In this document: piece by piece, positions 33,836 through 42,778 of the stretch
Numbering within the stretch: the first letter of the stretch is position 1
How the letters are laid out: every line of letters starts with the position of its first letter
Source: Clostridia bacterium
Lineage (GTDB): Bacteria > Bacillota > Clostridia > TANB77 > CAG-508
Assembly (NCBI GenBank): GCA_017613275.1
Contig: JAGAED010000015.1
Span: 1 to 64,000, forward strand
Direction of reading: 5' to 3'
Length of the DNA stretch: 64,000 nt
Notes under the pieces: model-generated
The model's database searches: none
Told to the model about the DNA's origin: nothing
Seen by the model: the letters and a program-made list of their open reading frames with translations, nothing else
Program-made: the position numbers and the translations under genes

Positions 33836-33848
33836 GGGGGCCAAAAAG

Positions 33849-34991
33849 TTATTTTACAAATTCAGTTTCTTTTCTATTCATTGCTATAAATACAATTACG
33901 CCTATTATTATTGGTACATAGAATGTGTATAGTCTCCAGAATAGTATTGCTAGGTTTAGGCCTGTTGCAAATATTGTTCTGTAAAATAGTGCAAAGCCAC
34001 CTTCTGCTCCTAAGCCTGAACCTGGTGTTGGTATAAATGACATTACTAATAGTAAGATTGCTTGTACTAATACTACTTGTATATATGTTGTTCCGCTATT
34101 TCCAAATGCTTGGTATATCATGAATGGTATTGAGAAGTATGCAAGTAGTTGTATTAGTTGTATTGCAAACATTTTTAGTAAGGTTTTCTTTTGACCTTTC
34201 ATTTTATTGAATTGTTCACTATAATTTGATATACTTCCATCTATTCTTGTGATTGTTGCATCAAAATCTTTTACTATTTTTCTTTTTCCGATTTTTATTT
34301 TAGAGCCTAGTTTTATAAATGGTTTAGCAATTTTTAGAATTATATTTTTATTTATTCCTGCTGTTAAAATAAATACTGTTGCTATTAGATTCATTACAAA
34401 TCCTAGAACTACAAGCCATATATAGTTTCCAAATGTATTATTGAAAAATTCTAAGTTTGTAAACATTAGTATTAATACCCATGCAAATAGTCCTATTTGA
34501 TATACTACAAATTTCATCATTAGAACTGATAGTGTGTCACTTGCTCTTAGGCCATGTTTTTTTAGAATGTATGCAATAAATGGTTGTCCACCAGAGCTAA
34601 ATGGTGTGATATTGTTAAATAATCTTCCTATTATGTTTGTTTGTAATGATAGTTTGTATTTATGTTTTGGATACATTTTTTTAAGTGGAATATGCATGAT
34701 TAGAGCTTCTGAAAACCATTCTACAGCTAAGCATGCAAGTCCTGCTACAATCCATCCATAATTTGCATTTTTTAATATTTCTAGGATGTTTTCTATTCCA
34801 TCTTCATTTATCATGTATACTATTAATCCAACAAATACTGCAAATATGAATAGAAAGTTTATTATTTTTGATTTTGTGCTTTTTTGTTTAACTTGGTTTA
34901 GTTCTTTTAACTCTTGTTTTAATCTTTCTTTCCTAATTTGCCTAATTCTTTTCCCTCTAGCAATTACTTCAGCTGATTTTCTTTTAAACAA
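33849..34991 (-). CDS. YbhN/LPG-synthase-type integral membrane protein
   Basis: 380 aa. It starts at TTG with GGAGG 8 nt upstream. The charged cytoplasmic N-terminus (about 45 residues) is followed by 7-8 membrane helices. The motifs TPFSSGGQPFIAYILKKHG and PTPGSGLGAEGGF match the lysylphosphatidylglycerol-synthase transmembrane family (flippase-like). The catalytic lysyl-transferase domain of MprF is missing, so a lipid-flipping or lipid-linked sugar role is more likely. A 197-bp inverted-repeat element lies immediately upstream. The adjacent acyl-CoA ligase suggests a lipid context. Confidence 0.88.
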   Translation of the reverse strand: MFKRKSAEVIARGKRIRQIRKERLKQELKELNQVKQKSTKSKIINFLFIFAVFVGLIVYMINEDGIENILEILKNANYGWIVAGLACLAVEWFSEALIMHIPLKKMYPKHKYKLSLQTNIIGRLFNNITPFSSGGQPFIAYILKKHGLRASDTLSVLMMKFVVYQIGLFAWVLILMFTNLEFFNNTFGNYIWLVVLGFVMNLIATVFILTAGINKNIILKIAKPFIKLGSKIKIGKRKIVKDFDATITRIDGSISNYSEQFNKMKGQKKTLLKMFAIQLIQLLAYFSIPFMIYQAFGNSGTTYIQVVLVQAILLLVMSFIPTPGSGLGAEGGFALFYRTIFATGLNLAILFWRLYTFYVPIIIGVIVFIAMNRKETEFVK

Positions 34992-35009
34992 TTTAATAAC
35001 CTCCTTATT

Positions 35010-35206
35010 AGTAAAATATATTGATTTTTAACCCTTGTCGTCGCAACCTTCAATCTTAAAATTACCACAAACTGACAATTTCTAATAGCTCGTCGCTCAC
35101 TATAATAAATTGTATGTTTGTGCTAATTCTGCTGAGGGTTGCTCCAGTTCGCACTCACTTCGTTCGTTTGGCGCTTTCGCGGGTTTTAAAATCAATATAT
35201 TTTACT
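35010..35206. repeat. 197-bp element with 25/26-bp terminal inverted repeats
   Basis: Bases 35010-35034 match the reverse complement of 35181-35206 except for one small indel. The interior is richer in G/C (GTCGTCGCAACC, CGCTTTCGCGGG) and non-coding. It begins 5 bases upstream of the GGAGG of the flippase-like gene, filling the whole intergenic space. MITE-like by structure. Confidence 0.75.
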
Positions 35207-35218
35207 CATATGCATAAA

Positions 35219-37117
35219 TTAAATCTGAAGTAATTTACCTTCTTTTATTTCTACAAATCTCTTAATTTTCTTTGTTGTAGTTTTTATAAATTCTCCATCT
35301 CTTAATTCTAATGCTTTGATAGCCTTATATGATGTAACTTTTTTGTTTACTTGTTTAATTTTATCCCAGATTATATCATATATTTCTTTTGTAGATTTTT
35401 CACCATATAATTCTTTTATTTTATCATAGTTTGGAATTACTCTACATGTTACTATTAGTTCTTTTTCTCCTTCAACTTCTTTTCCATAAACCATACATTC
35501 TAGTATTTCCTGTACTGGTGAAAGTAGTAACTCTAGTTCTTCTGGATAAATATTTTTACCATTTTGTGTAACTATTACATTTTTTATTCTACCAGTTATA
35601 TAAATAAAGTCATCTTTATCTACATATCCAATATCTCCTGAATGGAACCATCTTCTACCTTCTTCATCATATTCAATTACTTCGTCTGTTGCCTCTTTAT
35701 CTTCATAATAGCCCATCATTAGAGTATTTGTAGAAAGTAGGATTTCTCCTTCTCCTTTTTCGTCTGGGTTATCTACTTTTACCTTTCCATTTATAATTAT
35801 TTTTCCTGCAGATCCTATTTTGTTTTCATAATCTGGTGTAACAGCTGATATTGGTGATGTTTCTGTTAATCCATATCCTTGTATAAATAGTAATCCTAAA
35901 TCTGTATACCATTTTCCAACTTTTTTGTCTATTGGAGCTGCTGCTGAAACTACCAATCTTAGGTTTCCGCCTAGACCTTCGTATATTTCTTTGAATACTT
36001 TTTTCTTTATGTCTATTCCAAAGCCTTTTAGTAGGTTTGTTATTTGCATCATTGATGCTACTAGTTTTTCTTTTCCACTTTTCTTGATGTTTTTCATTAT
36101 GTTTCTATATAGGTTTTCTAATAATATTGGAACTGCTAGCATGAATGTTGGCTTTGTTTCTTTTAAGTTTTCTGATATATATCTTAAACCTTGGCATACT
36201 GCTATTGAAGCACCTACTGCGAATGGTTCGATAAATCCTATACTTGATTCGTAAGTGTGATGTAAAGGCAATACTGAGAAAAATCTGTCTTCATCAGTTA
36301 TTATTACATAAGCAGATACAGCATTTACATTGTTTGCAAGTTGTCTGTTATTTGCCATTACTCCTTTGCTGTTTGCTGTTGTACCTGAAGTGAAAAATAG
36401 AGCTTTGAATTCTTCTGGATCTATTTTTATTTTTAGGAAAGAATCATCTCCATTTTTTATCATTTCTTTTCCTTCATTTATTACAGTTTTTATTCCTACA
36501 GTGTCTCCCTCTAGTTTTGCATCACTTTTCATTTCTATAAAGTATTTTACTGTTGGAACTTTTCCTTTTATTTCTTGTATTCTTTCTTTTATGTGTGGAG
36601 AGTATATTACAACAGCTGCTCTTGATCTATTTACAACATTTTCTATTTCGTTTGTTGGTAGTTCTTTATCAACTGGCACAGCAATACCAGCACCTATTAG
36701 TGCTGTCATGTATGATACATACCAATAATATTGGTTTTCTCCAATTATTACTATTCTTTCATCTTTTAAATTGTATTTGTTTGTTAGAGCTGTTCCAAAT
36801 GCTTCTACATCGTCTCCAAATTCTCTAAATGTGTATTCTCTAAATTTAGCATCTTTTGGATTTTCTTTGTCTAATATGAATTCTTTGTTTGCAAAGTGTT
36901 TCATTGTATGTAGATATATTTCTTTGATTGTTTTATAGTTTGTTTCTTTATAGTGTTCTCCTTTTTTTAGTTTTGGTCTATTATCTAACTTTGGTAATAC
37001 TTCTTGATATTCCTCGTTTAATTCTTCGATTTCTCCTAAATCGTCCATTGTTATTTTGTCAAATTGCATTTCTGGTATTTCTTTGAATTGGTCATTTAGT
37101 TGGTTCTTTTCACTCAT
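35219..37117 (-). CDS. Long-chain acyl-CoA synthetase-like AMP-binding enzyme
   Basis: 632 aa from ATG at 37117 (MSEKNQ); an in-frame GTG 9 bases earlier lies too close to the AGGAG site. The adenylation motif is LFFTSGTTANSKGVM near 240, then GYGLTETSPIS, the Asp motif GDIGYVDKDDFIYITGR and a C-terminal lysine region KTTTKKIKRF. An N-terminal extension of about 55 acidic residues precedes the domain. It activates a fatty or other carboxylic acid with ATP and joins it to CoA, or to ACP. Chain length cannot be read. Monocistronic. Confidence 0.9.
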   Translation of the reverse strand: MSEKNQLNDQFKEIPEMQFDKITMDDLGEIEELNEEYQEVLPKLDNRPKLKKGEHYKETNYKTIKEIYLHTMKHFANKEFILDKENPKDAKFREYTFREFGDDVEAFGTALTNKYNLKDERIVIIGENQYYWYVSYMTALIGAGIAVPVDKELPTNEIENVVNRSRAAVVIYSPHIKERIQEIKGKVPTVKYFIEMKSDAKLEGDTVGIKTVINEGKEMIKNGDDSFLKIKIDPEEFKALFFTSGTTANSKGVMANNRQLANNVNAVSAYVIITDEDRFFSVLPLHHTYESSIGFIEPFAVGASIAVCQGLRYISENLKETKPTFMLAVPILLENLYRNIMKNIKKSGKEKLVASMMQITNLLKGFGIDIKKKVFKEIYEGLGGNLRLVVSAAAPIDKKVGKWYTDLGLLFIQGYGLTETSPISAVTPDYENKIGSAGKIIINGKVKVDNPDEKGEGEILLSTNTLMMGYYEDKEATDEVIEYDEEGRRWFHSGDIGYVDKDDFIYITGRIKNVIVTQNGKNIYPEELELLLSPVQEILECMVYGKEVEGEKELIVTCRVIPNYDKIKELYGEKSTKEIYDIIWDKIKQVNKKVTSYKAIKALELRDGEFIKTTTKKIKRFVEIKEGKLLQI

Positions 37118-37190
37118 CTCAAACACTCTCCTATTTGTTTTTTTACATTATAATTCAAAATTGTTTTATTGTAAAGTATTTTATAAAACG

Positions 37191-37225
37191 AAAAAACCTT
37201 TAATCTTATTGATTAAAGGTTTTTT
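37191..37225 (-). terminator. Terminator of the dockerin protein gene
   Basis: AAAAAACCTTTAATC (37191-37205) and GATTAAAGGTTTTTT (37211-37225) around TTATT, with T/A tracts on both sides. Confidence 0.9.
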
Positions 37226-37235
37226 TCTTTTTTAC

Positions 37236-37907
37236 TTATATGTCTTTTAGATCTTTTACTAATTTAGTTAGGTCTGTAACATTTATTTTTCCGTCTCCAT
37301 TATAATCTGCTTGAACTTTGTAAAACTCATATTTAAATGTCCTATAGCCTTTTAAAAATGCTGTTAAAATTATACGGTCTGTAACATTTACTTTTCCATC
37401 CAAGTTAATATCACCTTTTTTAGTTTCAGCTGGGAAATATTTTACTTGTCCTTTTGCTTTTCCACTAATTAATAGTAAATCTTCTTTATCAACTTTTCCG
37501 TTTTTGTCAACGTCAGCTATTTTAAGCATTTCATCTGATAATTGTCTTTTACCAGCTATATGAGCAGCTACTTTAATTACATCTGTTATGTTTATTTTTT
37601 CATCACCATTCATATCTCCTAGTTTTATGCCACCTTTTACAATTTGTGCAATAAGGTCACGATCTTTAGTTGTTACTGAGCCATCTCCATCATAATCTGC
37701 TCTTGCAAGCATTGTTTTGTCTAAGTTAATCTTCTTTACTAAATAAGCACTTATTTTTGTTACGTCTGTTATGTTTATTTTTCCGTCTCCGTTGATATCT
37801 CCTTTTATTATTTCATCATTTGCTGCGTATGTGTTTGTTGATATAAGTGTTATACCTAATACTGCTACTAGCATTGTCATTGCTAAAATTTTTCTTGCTT
37901 TAATCAT
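37236..37907 (-). CDS. Secreted protein with three type I dockerin modules
   Basis: 223 aa from ATG at 37907 (MIKARKIL), with AAGGAG 10 nt upstream. Signal peptide about 1-29 (ending TYA). The rest is only dockerin: three modules of two calcium loops each (GDINGDGKINITDV..DYDGDGSVTTKD; GDMNGDEKINITDV..DVDKNGKVDKED; GDINLDGKVNVTD..DYNGDGKINVTD). There is no catalytic domain. Dockerins normally bind cohesins of a scaffoldin, and none is in the window, so it may bridge partners, bind calcium, or act in adhesion. Monocistronic. Confidence 0.92.
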   Translation of the reverse strand: MIKARKILAMTMLVAVLGITLISTNTYAANDEIIKGDINGDGKINITDVTKISAYLVKKINLDKTMLARADYDGDGSVTTKDRDLIAQIVKGGIKLGDMNGDEKINITDVIKVAAHIAGKRQLSDEMLKIADVDKNGKVDKEDLLLISGKAKGQVKYFPAETKKGDINLDGKVNVTDRIILTAFLKGYRTFKYEFYKVQADYNGDGKINVTDLTKLVKDLKDI

Positions 37908-38049
37908 TATAAAATCACTCCTTTTATTATTTTTTATAATTTTCATTTAAAAATACATACTTTTACGCATCTATATTATATCACATTTGAGAGTTTATTG
38001 CAAGACTTTATGTAAATTTGTTGAGTGGATTTTTTTCACTATAATAAAA

Positions 38050-38766
38050 CTATATTTTTAATTTTATTATTGCATGAAGTATTGATTCATCCTCACTTTT
38101 TAAAACTGCATAATGGCATCCATTTTCTATAGAATATAAACATTTTATTCTACTATTATCTTTTATTTCTTTTTTATACATTACTTCAACTTCTTTTGCA
38201 TTTCTCATTATTTCGAATGGTATTACTTGTATTGCAAAATCTATATAATTCAAGTTGTGTACATGTCCGTTTATGTCTATCATGTCTCTTGTTACTTGGG
38301 TTTCACAGCTTTCTATATATTTTTCTGGTTCTGTTAGTTTTTCGATTTTTTCTTCAAATACTGATTTTTCTTCTACCGTATATGCTTTTTGAACTTCTTC
38401 ATCTATTCTGCATATTGCTAGTTTTTGTGTGTCCACTAATGCCCATTTTGATGTTGCTATTGCAACCTTTTCTCCTTTTTCGTCATATACTTCGAAATCA
38501 CGAAATGCATAGATTTTTTCTATGTTTTTTGACCATGTTTTTATTTTTAGAGTTTCAGCATAGTGCGGTCTTCTTATAAATTTTAGTTTCCAATTTAGCA
38601 ATACCCAACTTTTATGTTTTTCAGGAATATCTAACAATCCATATCCTGCGATATTTGAGTGGATTCCTCCAATATCTTCCAAAAAGCTAAACATTGATTT
38701 TATTTTTAAATTGTTTTGAAAATCTATATCTCTTAATCCTATAAAAAATTCGTGTTCTACAAACAT
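38050..38766 (-). CDS. Acyl-ACP thioesterase
   Basis: 238 aa, two fused hot-dog domains. The first has WVLLNWKLKFIRRPHYAETLKIKTW and RDFEVYDEKGEKVAIATSKWALVD. The second has TRDMIDINGHVHNLNYIDFA, corresponding to the Asp/Asn-His catalytic region of plant FatA/FatB-like bacterial enzymes. It releases free fatty acids from acyl carrier protein. Together with the acyl-CoA ligase nearby it may recycle fatty acids. AGGAG lies upstream of ATG. It may be the second gene after carD, though a terminator hairpin intervenes. Confidence 0.92.
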   Translation of the reverse strand: MFVEHEFFIGLRDIDFQNNLKIKSMFSFLEDIGGIHSNIAGYGLLDIPEKHKSWVLLNWKLKFIRRPHYAETLKIKTWSKNIEKIYAFRDFEVYDEKGEKVAIATSKWALVDTQKLAICRIDEEVQKAYTVEEKSVFEEKIEKLTEPEKYIESCETQVTRDMIDINGHVHNLNYIDFAIQVIPFEIMRNAKEVEVMYKKEIKDNSRIKCLYSIENGCHYAVLKSEDESILHAIIKLKI

Positions 38767-38810
38767 TTTTATTTCTCCTAACTTTTGTCCTTTTATTATT
38801 ACTACATAAT

Positions 38811-38842
38811 AAAACCAAATTATTTTTTAATAATTTGGTTTT
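38811..38842 (-). terminator. Terminator after carD
   Basis: AAAACCAAATTATT (38811-38824) and AATAATTTGGTTTT (38829-38842). T-rich flanks on both strands. Confidence 0.8.
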
Positions 38843-38852
38843 GTTTTTCTTA

Positions 38853-39419
38853 TTATAAATTATCTGTTCCTGTTCCTTCAAATGGAATAAATTTTTGAAC
38901 AACGCTTTGTTTTACTACATCTTCTGTTCTAAATAGATTGAATGATGTGTTTATTTTGTTTTCTATTAGTCTTTCTACTTCGTCTTGGCTTGAATGTTCT
39001 GCTAATACTAATTCACTAACTAATATTTGTTTTGCATTGTTTAGCATTTTCTTTTCCCCTGTTGATAGTCCTTTTTCTTTTTGTTTGAAACTTAGGTTTC
39101 TTACTATATCGGCTATTTCGTAGATGTCTCCGCTTTTCATTTTTTCCATATTGTCTCTATATCTTTTATTCCAATTTTTTTCCATATCTGTTTCGTCTTG
39201 TTCTAATATGCCAAATACCTTGTCAGCCGATTCTTTATCTATAATATTTCTTACACCTACTTCGTCTGCTTTTGCTGTTGGTACCATAACTTTTACTTCT
39301 CCAGGCATTTTAAGTATGTAGTAAGCTTGTTTTTCCCCTAATATATCTTTTTCTTCAATTGCATCTATAACCCCTGCTCCGTGCATTGGATATACAATTT
39401 TATCTCCTACATTAAACAT
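38853..39419 (-). CDS. CarD/CdnL-family transcription regulator
   Basis: 188 aa from ATG at 39419 (MFNVGDKIVYPMHG), with GGAGA 9 nt upstream; a longer reading adds 17 residues without a better site. The N-terminal RNA polymerase-interacting Tudor-like domain has FNVGDKIVYPMHGAGVI. The helical C-terminal domain (KRYRDNMEKMKSGDIYEIADIVRNL) contacts promoter DNA near the -10. The family stabilises open complexes, often at rRNA promoters. The last 40 residues are not part of the core family. Confidence 0.92.
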   Translation of the reverse strand: MFNVGDKIVYPMHGAGVIDAIEEKDILGEKQAYYILKMPGEVKVMVPTAKADEVGVRNIIDKESADKVFGILEQDETDMEKNWNKRYRDNMEKMKSGDIYEIADIVRNLSFKQKEKGLSTGEKKMLNNAKQILVSELVLAEHSSQDEVERLIENKINTSFNLFRTEDVVKQSVVQKFIPFEGTGTDNL

Positions 39420-39547
39420 GTATGTCAATCTCCTTTCAAGTTTTATTTGGCTAAATTTGTAATTTTGCAAAAAAATTATAATAAAGTTATGTCAATACTT
39501 ATAACTTTATTTGATTTTTTAACCATTATTATTATATCATAAAAAAT

Positions 39548-39570
39548 GGTAAAAGTCAAAGACTTTTACC
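39548..39570 (-). terminator. dut terminator
   Basis: GGTAAAAGTC and GACTTTTACC with a 3-nt loop, followed on the minus strand by ATTTTTTA. Confidence 0.8.
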
Positions 39571-39647
39571 AAATTTTTTTCATGATTTTCCATAAAATCC
39601 TTATATATCCAGTGTTACACGGTTTGTGATTTTTTTGTGAAGAAATT

Positions 39648-40103
39648 TTATTTATTTGTTGATCCAAATCCTCCAACTCTTTCTCCTTCAGCCATATCAT
39701 CGTCTGTTACTAGGTATTTTTGGAATATTGCTTGTCCTATTGCTTCACCTTTTTTTATTGTTATATCTTCATCTTTTATATTGTAGAATGCAAACATTAT
39801 GTGTCCATCATTATCTGGATTTCCATAGTAATCTTTATCTACAACACCAACGCTATTTGCTAATATTAGTCCTTTTTTCTTTGGGTTTGAGCTTCTATTA
39901 TATAGTAATAGCATTTCATCATCTTGCATGTATGCTTTTAGTCCTGTTTTTATTAGTGTTGGATTTGTTCCTTTTTTAAAGCTTGGTATTGTTACGTCCT
40001 CAGCTGCTTCTATATCATACCCTGCTGAATATTTTGTTTTTCTTATTGGTAGGTTTATACCTGCGTTTTCAAATCCTTTTGCTATTTCGAATCCTCTTTT
40101 CAT
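39648..40103 (-). CDS. dut: dUTP diphosphatase
   Basis: 151 aa. All five trimeric dUTPase motifs are present: AGYDIEA, NRSS, GVVDKDYYGNPDNDG, GQAIFQKY and GGFGST. It hydrolyses dUTP to dUMP, preventing uracil in DNA and feeding thymidylate synthesis. The insertion YYGNPDNDGHIMF resembles dUTPases of Gram-positive phages, so a phage origin is possible. No other phage gene is near and its composition is native. AAAGGA lies upstream of ATG. Confidence 0.95.
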   Translation of the reverse strand: MKRGFEIAKGFENAGINLPIRKTKYSAGYDIEAAEDVTIPSFKKGTNPTLIKTGLKAYMQDDEMLLLYNRSSNPKKKGLILANSVGVVDKDYYGNPDNDGHIMFAFYNIKDEDITIKKGEAIGQAIFQKYLVTDDDMAEGERVGGFGSTNK

Positions 40104-40155
40104 TTTATCACTTTTCCTTTCTTGTTTTTACTTTTGTTATTTTTTCATAATACAA

Positions 40156-40186
40156 AAAAATTGTCAATATCTATTTGACAATTTTT
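40156..40186 (-). terminator. rimO terminator overlapping the stop codon
   Basis: AAAAATTGTCAA and TTGACAATTTTT arms (40156-40167, 40175-40186). One arm encodes the last residues of RimO. Confidence 0.8.
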
Positions 40187-41535
40187 CCAATTAAATCATA
40201 GTTATTTACATTTTCTATTTTGCAATTTACAAATTTGTTTATATATTCATTTGGTGCATCTTTTGAAGGATTTTCAATATAAATTATTCCATCAATTTCT
40301 GGCACATCATTTTTTGTTCTTCCTATTAAGTATTTACCATCAAATGATATGTCTTCTATAAGAGTTTCTATTGTTTCTCCTATTTTTTCTTCTAATTTTT
40401 GTTTTGATATTTTCTGTTGTTTTGCCATTAATTTATTGTATCTTGCTTTTTTAGTGTTGCCATGTATTTGGTTTGGCATTTTTGCTGCTGGTGTTCCTTC
40501 TTCTTTTGAATATGTAAAAGCTCCTAGTTTGTCAAATTGGGCAATTTCTACGAATTCTAGTAATTCGTCAAATTGCTCTTTTGTTTCTCCTGGGAAACCA
40601 ACTATTATACTTGTTCTTAATATTGCTTTTGGCATTTCTTTTCTTATTGTTTTTATTAGTTTTTGAATGTTCTCTTTGCTTGTTTTTCTATTCATTCTTT
40701 TTAGTAAATCATTTGATATGTGTTGTATTGGTATATCGAAATATTTTATTATTTTAGGATTATTCTTTACTTCTTGTATTAGTTCTGTTGTTATTCCTTC
40801 TGGATATGAGTATAAAAATCTTATCCATTTTATTCCTTTTATTTCACTTATTTTATGTAATATTTCTGCTAGTTTTGTTTTACCATATAAGTCTACACCA
40901 TATTTTGTTGTATCTTGTGCTATTACTATTATTTCTTCATAACCTTGTTCTGCAAGTATTTGAGCTTCCTTTAGGATGTCTTCCATTGGTCTGCTTATAA
41001 ATGCTCCTCTAATATATGGAATAGCACAATATGTACAGTTATTGCTACAACCTTCTCCAATCTTTAAGTATGCATATTTTTTACCTGTTGTAACTACTCT
41101 TTCTATGAAGCTTTCTGGATCAACCATTGGTATTGGTTTTAGACTATTTGCCTTTCTTGTAAGTTTTGATGGTTTTACTTCTTTTTCTTTTAAAAGTTCT
41201 TCAATTTTCTCCCAAAAGCTTGTGTATTCATCTATTCTTATAAATAGGTCAACTTCAGGAAGTAACTTGATTAGGTCATTATAATATCTTTGAACTAAAC
41301 ACCCCATGGCTATAAGGTATTTACATTTTTGTTTTTTGTATTCAGCCATTTCTAAAATTGTATTTATTGCCTCTTCTTTGGCACTTTCGATAAATCCACA
41401 TGTATTTATTACAATTATTTCTGCCTCGCTTGGATCGTTTACAATTTTGAAATTATTATTTTTGAATTCTCCTATTGCTACTTCTGTGTCTATTAAGTTC
41501 TTACTGCAACCTAGTGAGATGAATCCTACATTCAT
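40171..41535 (-). CDS. rimO: Ribosomal protein S12 methylthiotransferase
   Basis: 454 aa. The N-terminal methylthiotransferase domain has cysteines in LGCSKN, INTCGF and AMGCLVQR for one 4Fe-4S cluster. The radical SAM domain has CSNNCTYCAIPYIRG for the second. A C-terminal TRAM domain ends the protein. LGCSKN and PYIRG favour RimO over MiaB. It adds a methylthio group to an Asp of S12. It is the third gene of pth, rng, rimO with gaps of about 20 bases, a translation/RNA operon. Confidence 0.95.
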   Translation of the reverse strand: MNVGFISLGCSKNLIDTEVAIGEFKNNNFKIVNDPSEAEIIVINTCGFIESAKEEAINTILEMAEYKKQKCKYLIAMGCLVQRYYNDLIKLLPEVDLFIRIDEYTSFWEKIEELLKEKEVKPSKLTRKANSLKPIPMVDPESFIERVVTTGKKYAYLKIGEGCSNNCTYCAIPYIRGAFISRPMEDILKEAQILAEQGYEEIIVIAQDTTKYGVDLYGKTKLAEILHKISEIKGIKWIRFLYSYPEGITTELIQEVKNNPKIIKYFDIPIQHISNDLLKRMNRKTSKENIQKLIKTIRKEMPKAILRTSIIVGFPGETKEQFDELLEFVEIAQFDKLGAFTYSKEEGTPAAKMPNQIHGNTKKARYNKLMAKQQKISKQKLEEKIGETIETLIEDISFDGKYLIGRTKNDVPEIDGIIYIENPSKDAPNEYINKFVNCKIENVNNYDLIGKIVK

Positions 41536-41558
41536 TTATAATTCAATTCCTTTCTAAT

Positions 41559-42761
41559 TTAGTCTTTGTGACTACAAATATGTTTACGAGTCATTTCCAT
41601 AAGATTTAGTTTTGTAAATCCTTCAACTTGTGTTTTGGCTCTATCTTCTTTTAGTATTTCTTCTAATGTTTCTTTTATTTTTTCTTTGTCCCCTTTTCTG
41701 AACATGTCTATATAGTCTATTATTATTATTCCGCCAATGTCTCTTAATCTTATTTGTTTTGCTATTTCGTGTGTTGCTTGTTCATTAACTTTGAAAATTA
41801 TGTCATTTAGGTTTTTGCCTTCTGTATATTTTCCTGTGTTTACATCAATTGCTGTTAAGGCTTCTGTTGGGTCTATTGTAATAAATCCACCACATTTTAG
41901 CCATATTTTTCTTTTTTCTATTTTTTCTACTTGACTATTTAGTTCGTATGTATTTTCTAGTTTTTTTGTAGGCATCAATTTAAATTCAACATTTTTTAGT
42001 TCTTTATCTTCTGCAATAAAGTTTTTCACATCATCTATTTCTTTTTTGTCGTTTGATATTATTGTTTCAATATCTCTTGAAGGCAAGTCTATTAGCATTT
42101 TTTGTAAGATGCTTGGACTTTTATATAATAGTTTTGGTTTTCTCTCTGCAGAGCTTTGGAATTCTTGTTTTATTTTGTTCCATTGTTGTTTTACTCTGTT
42201 TATATCGTCTATTATTTCTTGTTCTTTTCCTATGGCTGAAGTTCTTATTACTGCTCCATTTCCAGTTCCTAAATTGTCTTTTACTATTTTTAAAAGTCTT
42301 TCTTGTTCTTGTTTGTTTATTATTTTTTGTGATATTGTTATTATATCTGTATTAGGCATGAATACTATGTATTTGCTTGGAATTGTTATATGAGTACTTA
42401 TTCTTGCTCCTTTTAGTTCGTTACTGTCTTTTCTTACTTGTACTAGTATTCTTTGATTTGGTTTTATTATTTTTCTAATATCTATTTTTTCTTGCTCTGC
42501 TATTTTTTCTTTGTTTTCTGTTTTTTTCTCATCTAATTGAGGTATTATGTCTTTAGCCTGTATATAGCTATTTTTTTCGGTACCAATATCGACAAATGCA
42601 GCATTCATTCCTACTAATATGTCTTTTACAATACCTACAAAAATGTTTCCTTCATTTCTATTTTCAATATTTTTGCTATTATAATATTCTATAAGTTTAC
42701 CATCATCTGTTAGTAAAATTTGTTTCTCATCTTCTTTTTTATTTATAAATAATTCTAGCAT
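41559..42761 (-). CDS. rng: Ribonuclease E/G, short form
   Basis: 400 aa. An S1-like domain (GNIFVGIVKDILVGMNAAFVDIG) lies near the N-terminus. The catalytic core has both metal-binding Asp motifs, AIDVNTGKY and GGIIIIDYIDMF. The protein ends LNLMEMTRKHICSHKD. Typical RNase G continues with a CPxCxG zinc-link and a small domain of about 70 residues, which are absent. The DNA after the stop shows no continuation, because rimO begins 23 bases later. It should still carry the catalytic residues, but oligomerisation may differ. It processes rRNA and mRNA 5' ends. Confidence 0.92.
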   Translation of the reverse strand: MLELFINKKEDEKQILLTDDGKLIEYYNSKNIENRNEGNIFVGIVKDILVGMNAAFVDIGTEKNSYIQAKDIIPQLDEKKTENKEKIAEQEKIDIRKIIKPNQRILVQVRKDSNELKGARISTHITIPSKYIVFMPNTDIITISQKIINKQEQERLLKIVKDNLGTGNGAVIRTSAIGKEQEIIDDINRVKQQWNKIKQEFQSSAERKPKLLYKSPSILQKMLIDLPSRDIETIISNDKKEIDDVKNFIAEDKELKNVEFKLMPTKKLENTYELNSQVEKIEKRKIWLKCGGFITIDPTEALTAIDVNTGKYTEGKNLNDIIFKVNEQATHEIAKQIRLRDIGGIIIIDYIDMFRKGDKEKIKETLEEILKEDRAKTQVEGFTKLNLMEMTRKHICSHKD

Positions 42762-42778
42762 CCTTTTTCCTCTTTCTT

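Larger units (their letters stand above)
33338..33848. other. Gene-free region with palindromic elements
   Basis: No coding frame. From left to right it contains a GC-rich palindromic repeat (33372-33425), a long imperfect hairpin (33486-33535) with AAAGATAG/CTATCTTT ends, a CT microrepeat near 33630, and two adjacent copies of the hairpin repeat (33775-33835). The pilin-like gene's promoter should lie here, but I cannot fix it. Confidence 0.6.

Noticed and set aside
33338-33848. Cyclic di-GMP riboswitch before the pilin-like gene
   Set aside because: Such riboswitches often precede adhesin genes in Clostridia, but none of the conserved core words could be found on the minus strand.
39648-40103. 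Prophage remnant marked by dUTPase
   Set aside because: The dUTPase resembles phage types, yet no integrase, capsid, lysis or att-like sequence is nearby.
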